A stretch of DNA of 64,000 bases from Raineya sp. (GTDB lineage Bacteria > Bacteroidota > Bacteroidia > Cytophagales > Thermonemataceae). Below are positions 8,238 to 16,519 of the stretch, one piece after another. The DNA is taken from NCBI GenBank assembly GCA_025454915.1, contig JALONN010000006.1, forward strand, positions 124,001 through 188,000. The letters run 5' to 3'. The position numbers and the translations under genes were made by a program. Positions within the stretch are counted from its first letter, which is position 1. Each line of letters starts with the position of its first letter. The notes beneath the pieces were generated by a model that did no database searches, was not told the DNA's origin, and was given only the letters and a program-made list of their open reading frames with translations.

Positions 8238-9264
8238 TTCTCTGCCCAACTTTTAAAACGGCATTAGTTGTTAAGCCATTCATTTTAGCTAAATATAATG
8301 TATTTGTGCCATATCTTCGGGCTATACTATTGAGTGTCTCACCTGCTTTTACAGTATGATAGTAGTCTTTTTTAACAACCGTGCCAATATGCCTGAAGTG
8401 AAGAGGTGTTAAATCAAAAAACTTAGTTCTTACAAAGGGGATTTCAGATTTAGGATTCACTTCTAAGATAAACAAAGGATTAAATGCATTTCCTGCATAC
8501 ATTACCTCTAAATGCAAATGAGGTCCTGTACTCCAACCCGTTGAGCCTCCTAGCCCTAATAATTCACCAGCCCTTACGACTTGCCCTACTTGTACACTGA
8601 GCTTACTCATATGAGCATATAATGTTTCTAAGCCATTGGAATGCCGAACAACTACATGATAACCATAACCACTTCCAAATGTGGCTATTCTGACTATTCC
8701 ATCAAAAATTGTATAAATAGGAGTTCCCATCTTAAGATTTAAATCTATTCCTTGGTGCATACGCCCCCAACGAGGTCCAAAATGAGAGGTAAGTAATATA
8801 TCATCCAAAGGTTTTGCCCATAATTGGCTTCTTACTTCATCATATAGCATTAAGTGTACTGTATCTTTATAATAAGACGGATTTTTTCGATAGGGATTAA
8901 TGTATTCAGAACTCCAAACAGAATAATAATCAGCAGCTTTTACCCATACACAATCTATTTTTAAGTATTCTGATACTTGTACAACAGAACTAATAGATGT
9001 GTCTATTTCTGATATTCTTTCGGCTGGCAAACTAGGTATTTTAAATGGATCGAAAGGTACAGCTTCTTTTTTGAGAGTATCTTCAGGTTTTTCCTGTTTT
9101 GTGGTATCAGGTTTTACTATTTTTTTCTTAGTTGTATCCTTTTTTACAGGAGGATTATTTCTAATTTTCAGGTTATTTTTTTTGTGTTTAGGCTCTTGTC
9201 CTTGTGCATAAACATTTACTAAAGAAAAAAATATCAACAATATAACTATAAAACGCATCATCAA
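8224..9264 (-). CDS. M23-family metallopeptidase with C-terminal LysM domain
   Basis: Predicted periplasmic peptidoglycan endopeptidase or an activator of amidases. The 346-aa product has a signal peptide (about 1-20, ending VYAQG) and a Lys/Pro/Thr-rich linker (25-75). An LytM/M23 domain spans about 145-255 and carries the zinc motifs MHQGIDL (HxxxD) and PHLHLEV (HxH) plus TLYAHMSKL. A LysM domain lies at the C-terminus (about 302-345, HTVKAGETLNSIARRYGTN) and would bind glycan. All catalytic residues appear intact, so it is likely an active enzyme. It faces the SpoIIE gene tail to tail. Confidence 0.93.
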   Translation of the reverse strand: MMMRFIVILLIFFSLVNVYAQGQEPKHKKNNLKIRNNPPVKKDTTKKKIVKPDTTKQEKPEDTLKKEAVPFDPFKIPSLPAERISEIDTSISSVVQVSEYLKIDCVWVKAADYYSVWSSEYINPYRKNPSYYKDTVHLMLYDEVRSQLWAKPLDDILLTSHFGPRWGRMHQGIDLNLKMGTPIYTIFDGIVRIATFGSGYGYHVVVRHSNGLETLYAHMSKLSVQVGQVVRAGELLGLGGSTGWSTGPHLHLEVMYAGNAFNPLFILEVNPKSEIPFVRTKFFDLTPLHFRHIGTVVKKDYYHTVKAGETLNSIARRYGTNTLYLAKMNGLTTNAVLKVGQRIKLK

Positions 9265-9378
9265 AATAAGTTATAGGCAATGAGTCAGCCAGACACATAG
9301 CACAGTGGTTTCATAAAAAGTACAAAAGGCAAAAATAAGGATTTCTTTTTAGATAGAGTCCTAAAATTATGAGTTTTT

Positions 9379-10062
9379 CTATTTTTTCAAGAGTTCTTCA
9401 TATTTTTCAATAACCTTCATAAGCCCTTTTAGTGTTTGTGTATCAATTTTTTCAGTTTTGATAAAAGCCTCTAAATCTGTTTTTTTATCAGAGAAAATAT
9501 TCAGTACATCTTTCTTTTTAGCTTTGGTGATATGTGTTATTCCATTAGGAAGCACAATCACAAACGAATTATCTTCCACTAAAGCATCATTTTCAATATT
9601 GGGTAGATAACCCTCTGTACCAGAAACAGTTTGTTTTAGTCTTCTCTGGTGTCTATAATATAATTGTACCTGATTTTCATAAATAATCTGAACATACCCA
9701 AAATTAATTTTGGGTATGTTATTTAACCACCTAAAATTATATTCTACATTTTTATCTACAATAATAAATCTTTCTACTTGCCCTTCCTGAATAATAACTT
9801 CTTTATTATTTGCATCTTTAATATGTAATGCATCTTTATATGCATTATAACGCATTATTTTCTTTTCCTTTTTTTGTCCATACATCACATATCCTTCTTG
9901 CCAGTCCGTCAGATATACACTAGCTACAACTTCAGATCGACTCACACCTGAACGCATATTCTGATTAGCACCTGTGGGGTCTAAAATATCCATGATAAGT
10001 TTTTGAGCTGTACTCATGTGAGCAAATAAGCCAAAACATAAAAGCAAACAGATTGTTCTCAT
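9379..10062 (-). CDS. Hypothetical secreted protein, 227 aa
   Basis: I do not recognise the family. A signal peptide is clear (about 1-19, LFAHMSTAQK). The mature part has alternating beta-like segments with two predicted strand pairs around VQIIYENQVQLYYRHQRRL and SFVIVLPNGITHITKAKKKD. It ends in a Lys/Glu-rich helix (VIEKYEELLKK). It resembles the many small Bacteroidota periplasmic proteins of unknown role. It lies between the peptidase and the divergent acyl-CoA dehydrogenase with no operon partner. Confidence 0.7.
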   Translation of the reverse strand: MRTICLLLCFGLFAHMSTAQKLIMDILDPTGANQNMRSGVSRSEVVASVYLTDWQEGYVMYGQKKEKKIMRYNAYKDALHIKDANNKEVIIQEGQVERFIIVDKNVEYNFRWLNNIPKINFGYVQIIYENQVQLYYRHQRRLKQTVSGTEGYLPNIENDALVEDNSFVIVLPNGITHITKAKKKDVLNIFSDKKTDLEAFIKTEKIDTQTLKGLMKVIEKYEELLKK

Positions 10063-10176
10063 AACGTTATAAATTTAGGTTTGTAAATTTTAAGAGAAAT
10101 CTCTAAAAAAACAATTCTTTTCAACATAAAGTCTTTAAGGAGAATGGTCAAAAGTAAATCTTGTAATTTTTCTAGA

Positions 10177-10211
10177 TTTGATGTAATATTTCTAATATTT
10201 TTCTATCTTTG
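10177..10211 (+). promoter_or_regulatory. Predicted promoter of the acyl-CoA dehydrogenase gene
   Basis: TTTG at 10177-10180, a 23-bp spacer, and TATCTTTG at 10204-10211 (exact TAnnTTTG). The spacer is slightly long. The ATG is 30 bp downstream. Confidence 0.5.
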
Positions 10212-10241
10212 CAACTCTAAACACAAACTCAAATTACGGTC

Positions 10242-11390
10242 ATGGTAGCTGAAACCTTAGAACGCAACGAATTATTAGATGAAATTGCAAAATCAGTAAA
10301 AGATTTTGCTAAAATTAATATCCTTCCCAAAGTGATGGAATGGGATGAAAGTCAAGAGTTTCCTGTAGATGTATTCAAGAAATTGGGTGAGATGGGTTTG
10401 ATGGGAATGCTTGTACCCACAGAATATCAAGGAGCTGGTTTAGGATACAAAGAGTATGTTACTGCTATTGTTGAACTATCCAAAGCTGACCCTTCTATCG
10501 GGCTTTCTATGGCTGCTCATAACTCTCTGTGTACCAATCACATTTTAATGTTTGGCAATGAGGAACAGAAACGACGCTACTTACCCAAATTAGCTACAGC
10601 TGAATGGATTGGAGCTTGGGGACTCACAGAGCCTAATACAGGTTCTGACGCAAGCAATATGCGTACTGTTGCCGTACAAGATGGTGATTATTACATTATT
10701 AACGGTTCTAAAAATTTCATTACTCATGGAAAAACAGGTAATGTAGCAGTTGTAATGACACGTACAGGCGAGCCTCGTACATCCAATAATTCAACAGCAT
10801 TCATTATTGAAAAAGGTACACCTGGTTTCTCCGCTGGAAAAAAAGAGAATAAACTAGGAATGAGAGCTTCTGAAACCACAGAATTAGTTTTTGACAATGT
10901 AAGAGTTCATAAAAGCCAAGTGTTAGGAAATATAGGAGATGGCTTTCATCAGGCTATGAAGATATTAGATGGTGGTCGTATTTCGATTGCAGCTTTATCT
11001 TTGGGGATTGCTGTTGGTGCTTACGAAGCTGCTCTACAATATGCAAAAGAACGTGAGCAGTTTGGACAGTCTATTGCAAAATTCCAAGCTATTGCTTTTA
11101 AATTAGCTGAAATGGCTACTGAAATTGAAGCATCAAGATTGCTTATTTTCCACTCTGCCGAGTTAAAAGATAAAGGTTTACCTGTTACACAAGCTTCTGC
11201 TATGGCAAAATATTATGCTTCAGAAGCGTGTGTAAAAATTGCTAATGAAGCTGTTCAGATATTTGGAGGTTATGGTTACACCAAAGACTTCCCTGTTGAA
11301 AAATTCTATAGAGATTCTAAACTCTGTACAATTGGTGAGGGTACCACAGAAGTACAAAAACTTGTTATTTCAAGAAATATCTTAAAATAA
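10242..11390 (+). CDS. Acyl-CoA dehydrogenase family protein
   Basis: FAD-dependent enzyme that makes the alpha-beta double bond in acyl-CoA (fatty-acid or branched-chain catabolism). The 382-aa length is standard. Helical N-terminal domain at about 1-120; FAD/substrate loop WGLTEPNTGSDASNMRT at about 127-143; C-terminal helical domain with REQFGQSIAKFQAIAFKLAEMA and QIFGGYGYTKDFPVEKFYRD. The expected catalytic Glu is in CTIGEGTTEVQKLVISR near residue 368, the position used by short- and medium-chain members. The chain-length specificity cannot be told. Single-gene unit with its own promoter and terminator. Confidence 0.94.
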   Translation: MVAETLERNELLDEIAKSVKDFAKINILPKVMEWDESQEFPVDVFKKLGEMGLMGMLVPTEYQGAGLGYKEYVTAIVELSKADPSIGLSMAAHNSLCTNHILMFGNEEQKRRYLPKLATAEWIGAWGLTEPNTGSDASNMRTVAVQDGDYYIINGSKNFITHGKTGNVAVVMTRTGEPRTSNNSTAFIIEKGTPGFSAGKKENKLGMRASETTELVFDNVRVHKSQVLGNIGDGFHQAMKILDGGRISIAALSLGIAVGAYEAALQYAKEREQFGQSIAKFQAIAFKLAEMATEIEASRLLIFHSAELKDKGLPVTQASAMAKYYASEACVKIANEAVQIFGGYGYTKDFPVEKFYRDSKLCTIGEGTTEVQKLVISRNILK

Positions 11391-11423
11391 ACAAAAAAGG
11401 CAGGTAAACCTGCCTTTTTTGTT
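11390..11423. terminator. Strong bidirectional terminator
   Basis: Stem AACAAAAAAGGCAGG - TAAA - CCTGCCTTTTTTGTT begins at the last base of the acyl-CoA dehydrogenase stop. It works for both the plus gene and the convergent minus gene, since there are T runs in both directions. Confidence 0.92.
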
Positions 11424-11424
11424 G

Positions 11425-11988
11425 CTATTTAAAATTATAACGAACCCCTACCCCTACTTGTGGGATAATCCAAGGCTGTGGAATAACTTCTAGATAAACT
11501 CTTGTATCCAAAAATAATCCTATTTCTGGAATTTCTTTTGGTATCCATTCTATGCCTATTACTCCATCAGGTCCTATTCCTATCCCTGATACTTCTCTAT
11601 CATAATAACCATTCCTATCATCATCTTTTAAATAATTAAGTGTTCGTAGTTGCCCTCCAACTCCTACATATAATGATACTTCATTTGCTTTCTTAAATGG
11701 TTTGTGCCACAAATAATTACCCATAATAACTACTCCTCCTTGTTTATAATAATAATCTTTATAGTATCTATATCTTCCACTATAAATGCCGTTGTTATAC
11801 CTTCCATAGCCATACATATACCCATAACTACCCAAATTAAATTCTACGGCATTTTTTCTACCATTCATATATTTTTTGAAAGAAATAGCCAAAGGGTCTC
11901 CAAGTCGTAAACCTACACCCATATTCTGACCAAAAATACCCGTAGAAATAAACAGAAAAGAAAGAATAATTAGATTCTTTTTACACAT
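11425..11988 (-). CDS. Hypothetical outer-membrane-barrel-like secreted protein
   Basis: 187 aa with a signal peptide (about 1-20, ISTGIFGQN). The mature part is rich in Gly and Tyr (GSYGYMYGYGRYNNGIYSGRYRYYKDYYYK) with amphipathic strand segments (VSLYVGVGGQLRTL, GVIGIEWI, GVGVRYNFK at the very C-terminus). A terminal aromatic residue and regular strands suggest a small outer-membrane beta-barrel. I infer this from pattern only. The Tyr/Gly-rich block at about 52-80 is low complexity and may be a loop. Confidence 0.7.
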   Translation of the reverse strand: MCKKNLIILSFLFISTGIFGQNMGVGLRLGDPLAISFKKYMNGRKNAVEFNLGSYGYMYGYGRYNNGIYSGRYRYYKDYYYKQGGVVIMGNYLWHKPFKKANEVSLYVGVGGQLRTLNYLKDDDRNGYYDREVSGIGIGPDGVIGIEWIPKEIPEIGLFLDTRVYLEVIPQPWIIPQVGVGVRYNFK

Positions 11989-12112
11989 AGTTTGAAATTT
12001 TAGTGAATAAAGTTTTTATACGTAACCTTGATTATAATGTTGTTTTTTCAAAGAAATAATTTATTTTTTATGTATATTTGTAAATATTTACACCCTTCAA
12101 CTATTAATACAA

Positions 12113-12931
12113 ATGAAAAATAAAGTTGTTGTTATTACAGGAGGCTCTTCAGGAATTGGCAAAGCATGTGCAGAAATATTTGGTTTAGAAGGAGCTAAAA
12201 TAGTGATTACAGGAAGAAAAGAAAAACCTCTGCAAGAGACTGTTAAATATCTAAATGATAAAGGTATTGACTGCTTGGGTATTATTGCTAATTCTGATAG
12301 CGAAGCTGACAATGCAAATCTCATTTCTGATACCGTACGAAATTTTGGTAAAATTGATATACTAATCAATAATGCAGGTATTTCTATGCGAGCTCTTTTT
12401 GAAGAATGTGACCTTTCTGTTATCAGACAAGTGATGGAAACCAATTTCTTTGGAGCTGTTTATGCTACTAAATTTGCTTTGCCTCATATTATTGCAACTA
12501 AAGGCTCTATTATTGGTATTTCTTCTATTGCTGGTTATCGTGGATTGCCTGCAAGGTGTGGTTATTCTGCTTCAAAGTTTGCTATGAATGGATTTTTAGA
12601 GGCTCTACGAACAGAAATGATTCCCAAAGGTGTTCATGTTCTTACAGCTGCTCCAGGTTTTACAGCTTCCAATATCAGAAATACAGCCCTTTCTAAAGAT
12701 GGAACATCTCAGGGGGAGTCTCCAAGAGACGAACAAAAAATGATGAGTGCTGAAGAAGTAGCCAAACATATCTTGAATGCTGTCAAAAAACGTAAACCAG
12801 AACTGATTCTTACTGGACAAGGTAAACTTACTGTTTTTTTGAATAAGTGGTTACCTAAAAAAATTATTGATAAATTAGTTTTCAATAGTTTAGCAAAAGA
12901 GAACGATTCACCTTTGAAAAAAGTTAGTTAA
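12113..12931 (+). CDS. Short-chain dehydrogenase/reductase (SDR) family oxidoreductase
   Basis: Classical SDR of 272 aa. The NAD(P)-binding TGGSSGIG is at residues 9-16, the structural NNAG near 85, the catalytic Ser in GISSIAGYRG, and the YSASK (Tyr-x3-Lys) motif near 150. GRKEK at residues 33-37 after the second strand (basic residue after beta-2) suggests NADP(H) preference. The C-terminus has a basic amphipathic tail as in DHRS7B-like SDRs, so a lipid or carbonyl substrate is possible. A TATATTTG at 12073-12080 fits a -7 box, but no well-spaced TTG precedes it. Confidence 0.92.
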   Translation: MKNKVVVITGGSSGIGKACAEIFGLEGAKIVITGRKEKPLQETVKYLNDKGIDCLGIIANSDSEADNANLISDTVRNFGKIDILINNAGISMRALFEECDLSVIRQVMETNFFGAVYATKFALPHIIATKGSIIGISSIAGYRGLPARCGYSASKFAMNGFLEALRTEMIPKGVHVLTAAPGFTASNIRNTALSKDGTSQGESPRDEQKMMSAEEVAKHILNAVKKRKPELILTGQGKLTVFLNKWLPKKIIDKLVFNSLAKENDSPLKKVS

Positions 12932-13050
12932 ATAGTGATGATTAGAAAATGATAGTTTGTATATAACTTAAACTCTTTATGAAGATTTAGAATTTAAGTA
13001 TTCATCTACAGATTTCTCAATATTCATTACTAATATCTTTATATCCCTTT

Positions 13051-14904
13051 ATGATAGATGTAATCAGACTTTTACCAGATTCCTTAGCTAACCAAATTGC
13101 CGCTGGCGAAGTGGTACAACGCCCTGCTTCGGTGGTAAAAGAATTACTTGAAAATGCTATTGATGCTCAGGCTTCTCATATACAGCTTATTATCAAAGAT
13201 TCAGGAAAGACACTTATACAAGTTGTAGATGATGGTACAGGAATGTCTGAAACAGACGCAAGAATGAGTTTTGAACGTCATGCAACATCCAAAATAAAAG
13301 AACAAGAAGATTTATTTAAGATTATGACAATGGGCTTTCGTGGAGAAGCACTTGCTTCTATTGCTGCTGTCGCCCAAATTGAACTGAAAACAAGAAGAAA
13401 TGTAGATAATTTAGGTGTTCAAATTCGTATTGAAGCCTCAGAACTAAAGTCTCAAGAAAAAACTGCATGCCCCAAGGGAACTTCTATTGCAGTTAAAAAT
13501 CTGTTTTTCAATGTTCCTGCTCGCAGAAACTTCTTAAAATCAAACCCTATTGAAATGAAACACATCTTAGATGAGTTTCAGAGAGTTGCACTGGCATTTC
13601 CAGAAGTAAGTTTTAGTTTATTTCATAACGAAACAGAAATATACAACCTTCCTAAAGGAAAATTAGCACAAAGAATTATCAGTATTTTTGGAAAAAATTA
13701 TAGAGAGTGGCTCATCCCCTGTCAGGAAGAAATTCCTCTTGTAAGAGTAAAAGGTTATATAGGTAAGCCCGAAGCTGCCAAAAAAACAAGAGGTGAACAA
13801 TATTTTTTTGTGAATAATCGGTATATCAAACATGGTTATCTGCATCATGCTGTAATGACAGCCTTTCAGGAGGTTTTACCAAAAGATGGTTTTCCATTTT
13901 ATGTTATTTTCTTAGAAATAGCCCCAGAGCATATTGATATTAATGTTCACCCAACAAAAACAGAAATTAAATTTGATGATGAAAAAAGTGTATATGCAAT
14001 CGTAAACGCCTCTGTAAGAAAGGCTTTAGGTTCACATCACATGGGTTTAGACTTTGAATCAAAGAGTTTTGATTTTAAAATTGAAGATATTGCCTCAGAA
14101 AAGTATAATTCTTTTACCTCTTATACACCCAAAACAAACTTTGATTCTCCTAAAGAAAATAATTATACAGGTTATCAAAAAACTCCAAGAGAGCAGTCTA
14201 ATTTAAATAACTGGGAAACAATATTTTCTGGTTTACAAAATAAAACTGTTTCTTCTTTTGAAAAAGAATCGAACAATAGTTTGTTTCAGGAAGAAACACC
14301 TCAGAATGCGTCAAAAAATGAACCTGAAAGTATTGAAGGGAAAACCTTTCAATTACATCAACGCTATATCATTACTCAGGTAAAAGCAGGTTTAATGATT
14401 ATTGATCAGCATCTGGCTCATCAGAGAATTTTGTATGATAAATACTTAAATCTTCTCCAGAATCATGGAAATGGGCGAGTTTCTCAACAATTATTATTCC
14501 CTATCAAAATAGAATTTAGTCCTGCAGATTTTGCTCTGCTCGCTGAAGTAGAAACCGAAATCAGGAATTTAGGCTTTGTATTTGATATACTGGATAATAG
14601 TATTTTACTCAAAGGTTCTCCTTCTGGTATGCCTCATGAGCAGGAAAAAGAAATTTTAGAAAATTTCTTAGAGCAACTCAAAAACTCAGTTTCAGAACTT
14701 ACCAATCATAGTCATGAAAAAATAGCCCGACTCATGGCTTCTCGTTCAGCTATGCGTTATGGTACAAGGCTCTCTGTTGCTGAGATACAAACTCTTTTAG
14801 CTCAATTGTTTTCTTCATCCAATCCTAATTATAGCCCTAATGGAGAGCCTACAATGGTGGTGATGGATATGCTTCAAATTGGTCAATGGTTTTTAAGTGA
14901 ATAA
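13051..14904 (+). CDS. mutL: DNA mismatch repair protein MutL
   Basis: MutL couples MutS recognition to downstream repair. 617 aa, normal length. The GHKL ATPase domain holds ELLENAIDA, DDGTGM and TMGFRGEALASIAAV; a transducer domain follows to about 330, then a variable linker (about 340-430) and the dimerisation domain. The C-terminal endonuclease motif DQHA-x2-E-x4-E is changed to DQHLAHQRILYDKY, and the position of the CPHGRP motif reads SPNGEPT, so metal-dependent nicking is probably absent. The next gene starts 3 bp after the stop, so they are cotranscribed. Confidence 0.96.
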   Translation: MIDVIRLLPDSLANQIAAGEVVQRPASVVKELLENAIDAQASHIQLIIKDSGKTLIQVVDDGTGMSETDARMSFERHATSKIKEQEDLFKIMTMGFRGEALASIAAVAQIELKTRRNVDNLGVQIRIEASELKSQEKTACPKGTSIAVKNLFFNVPARRNFLKSNPIEMKHILDEFQRVALAFPEVSFSLFHNETEIYNLPKGKLAQRIISIFGKNYREWLIPCQEEIPLVRVKGYIGKPEAAKKTRGEQYFFVNNRYIKHGYLHHAVMTAFQEVLPKDGFPFYVIFLEIAPEHIDINVHPTKTEIKFDDEKSVYAIVNASVRKALGSHHMGLDFESKSFDFKIEDIASEKYNSFTSYTPKTNFDSPKENNYTGYQKTPREQSNLNNWETIFSGLQNKTVSSFEKESNNSLFQEETPQNASKNEPESIEGKTFQLHQRYIITQVKAGLMIIDQHLAHQRILYDKYLNLLQNHGNGRVSQQLLFPIKIEFSPADFALLAEVETEIRNLGFVFDILDNSILLKGSPSGMPHEQEKEILENFLEQLKNSVSELTNHSHEKIARLMASRSAMRYGTRLSVAEIQTLLAQLFSSSNPNYSPNGEPTMVVMDMLQIGQWFLSE

Positions 14905-14907
14905 AAA

Positions 14908-15687
14908 ATGATATTTACTGACCAAATGGGCAGGGAAATAACCTTGTCTCACACTCCTCAACGCATTATTTCTTTAGTTCCTTCACAGACAGAGTTATTG
15001 TTTGATTTAGGTTTAAAAAACAAAGTGGTTGGTATAACAAAGTTTTGTATTCACCCTAGTCATGAAGTAAAACAAATTACTAAAATTGGAGGCACAAAGA
15101 AATTTGACTTTGATGTAATTGATAATTTAAAACCTGATTTAATCATTGGTAATAAAGAAGAAAATTATCAGGATGGGATAGAATATTTAACAAAGAAATA
15201 TCCTGTCTGGATGAGTGATATTTACACTTTGGATGATTCTCTAAAGATGATTCGTGAGCTAGGAAATATACTTGACACTCTAACAAAAGCCCACGAAATT
15301 GCTCAAAGTATAGAAACCAGTTTTCAAAATTTACCTCTTGTGCATAATATACCCAAAGTAGCTTATTTTATTTGGCGACAGCCTTGGATGATAGCCACTA
15401 CAAATACATTCATAGATTATATTTTACAAAAAATAGGTTTTCTGAATGCTTTCAGAGATTTGGAACGTTATCCTGAGATTACACTGGAACATCTTCAAGA
15501 AAGCAATCCAGAATATATATTCTTATCCTCTGAGCCTTACCCTTTTAAAGAAAAACATATCCAAGAATTACAGTCTATTTTACCTCATTCAAAAATTTTA
15601 TTGGTAGATGGCGAAATGTTTTCGTGGTATGGCAGTCGTTTGCTGAAAAGTGTTGAATATTTTAAGAAAATAGTGGCTACTTTGTAA
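14908..15687 (+). CDS. Helical-backbone metal receptor / cobalamin-binding (BtuF-like) protein without signal peptide
   Basis: 259-aa member of the periplasmic-binding-protein fold used for vitamin B12 and metal-chelate uptake. The opening GREITLSHTPQRIISLVPSQTELLFDLGL and KPDLIIGNKEENYQDGIEYL match the BtuF/FhuD N-lobe, and YFIWRQPWMIATTNTFIDYIL matches the C-lobe. No signal peptide or lipobox is visible and the ATG lies 3 bp after mutL, so the product appears cytoplasmic. No BtuC/BtuD permease is nearby. It may bind a cofactor inside the cell or be a repurposed domain. The 3' end overlaps the convergent DUF4249 gene by 11 bp. Confidence 0.82.
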   Translation: MIFTDQMGREITLSHTPQRIISLVPSQTELLFDLGLKNKVVGITKFCIHPSHEVKQITKIGGTKKFDFDVIDNLKPDLIIGNKEENYQDGIEYLTKKYPVWMSDIYTLDDSLKMIRELGNILDTLTKAHEIAQSIETSFQNLPLVHNIPKVAYFIWRQPWMIATTNTFIDYILQKIGFLNAFRDLERYPEITLEHLQESNPEYIFLSSEPYPFKEKHIQELQSILPHSKILLVDGEMFSWYGSRLLKSVEYFKKIVATL

Positions 15688-15694
15688 CCACTAT
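15670..15694. terminator. Hairpin at overlapping convergent 3' ends
   Basis: ATAGTGG (15670-15676) pairs with CCACTAT (15688-15694), with inner TAC/GTA pairs. It sits exactly where the 14908 and 15677 genes overlap. The downstream T content on the plus side (GTATTTTT) is modest. Confidence 0.45.
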
Positions 15695-16516
15695 GTATTT
15701 TTCATCTGATTGTAGTGTTGTAAAGATACCTATCCCCCCTTCAACACTTGAAAGAATAGGAGCTGGTTGAGCAAATGGATTTCCTGCTGCATCACGAGCA
15801 TCTTCTACACTTCTGATATAATTATAGAATTGTTTTTCTATATGAAAAAATAAAATTTGAAGTGAATCATTATTTTTGAAGCGATAAGCCGTCCCAATAC
15901 TAATTTCCCCATTGGTAGCTGTGATTCCTCTGTAAATAAAATCCAGTTGATTACTATAATCTTCTTTTTCTTTTTTATTAATAATAAAACGATAAAAGTC
16001 TCCAGATGGTGAAACAGGATGACGCATAAGTACAAGAGCCTCAGCAGAATCTTCTTTTATTTCCTTATCTTTATCTTCAAATTCCCAAGTAATTTCATTG
16101 ACAGGTAGTTTTTCTAAAAATCTTGTTCTTCCTGTAATTTTTCGTCCTTTTGAATCTCTTATTTCTAATAAAAATTCTCCTTGTGGCTCTATAGGTATAA
16201 TTTCATCTGATGTATAGTTATAAATTTTTCCAAAAGCAGAATCAACTTCTGGTCTGTAAGGGATATTATATACTTTATTACCATTGGTGATTCTCACAGT
16301 AGCATTAGATACGTCTGGGGGCAATATACTGGAACTTAAGAACTCTTGTGATTCTGTCAGTAACAATCTAATTGGTTTACCTCGTTCCAAGTAGCATTCT
16401 ACTACTAATTTTTTATCATATTTTGGTAAATCCAAGTCTATATCTCGTTCTAAACCACAGCTTACCAACATAACAACTAATAATAGATTCAATAATAATA
16501 AAGATAAATATTTCAT
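15677..16516 (-). CDS. DUF4249-family lipoprotein
   Basis: 279 aa. The lipoprotein signal peptide ends in the lipobox LVSCGLERD (Cys at about 20). The mature start DLDLPKYDKKLVVECYLERGKPIRLLLTESQEF matches DUF4249, a Bacteroidota family found next to TonB-dependent receptors. The gene is 3 bp downstream of the receptor gene on the same strand, so they form a pair, probably receptor plus surface-exposed accessory lipoprotein, analogous in layout to SusC/SusD. Substrate unknown. Confidence 0.85.
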   Translation of the reverse strand: MKYLSLLLLNLLLVVMLVSCGLERDIDLDLPKYDKKLVVECYLERGKPIRLLLTESQEFLSSSILPPDVSNATVRITNGNKVYNIPYRPEVDSAFGKIYNYTSDEIIPIEPQGEFLLEIRDSKGRKITGRTRFLEKLPVNEITWEFEDKDKEIKEDSAEALVLMRHPVSPSGDFYRFIINKKEKEDYSNQLDFIYRGITATNGEISIGTAYRFKNNDSLQILFFHIEKQFYNYIRSVEDARDAAGNPFAQPAPILSSVEGGIGIFTTLQSDEKYIVVTK

Positions 16517-16519
16517 AGT

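Noticed and set aside
12040..12080. Promoter of the SDR gene
   Set aside because: TATATTTG fits a -7 box, but the nearest TTG is 30 bp upstream, outside the accepted spacing.
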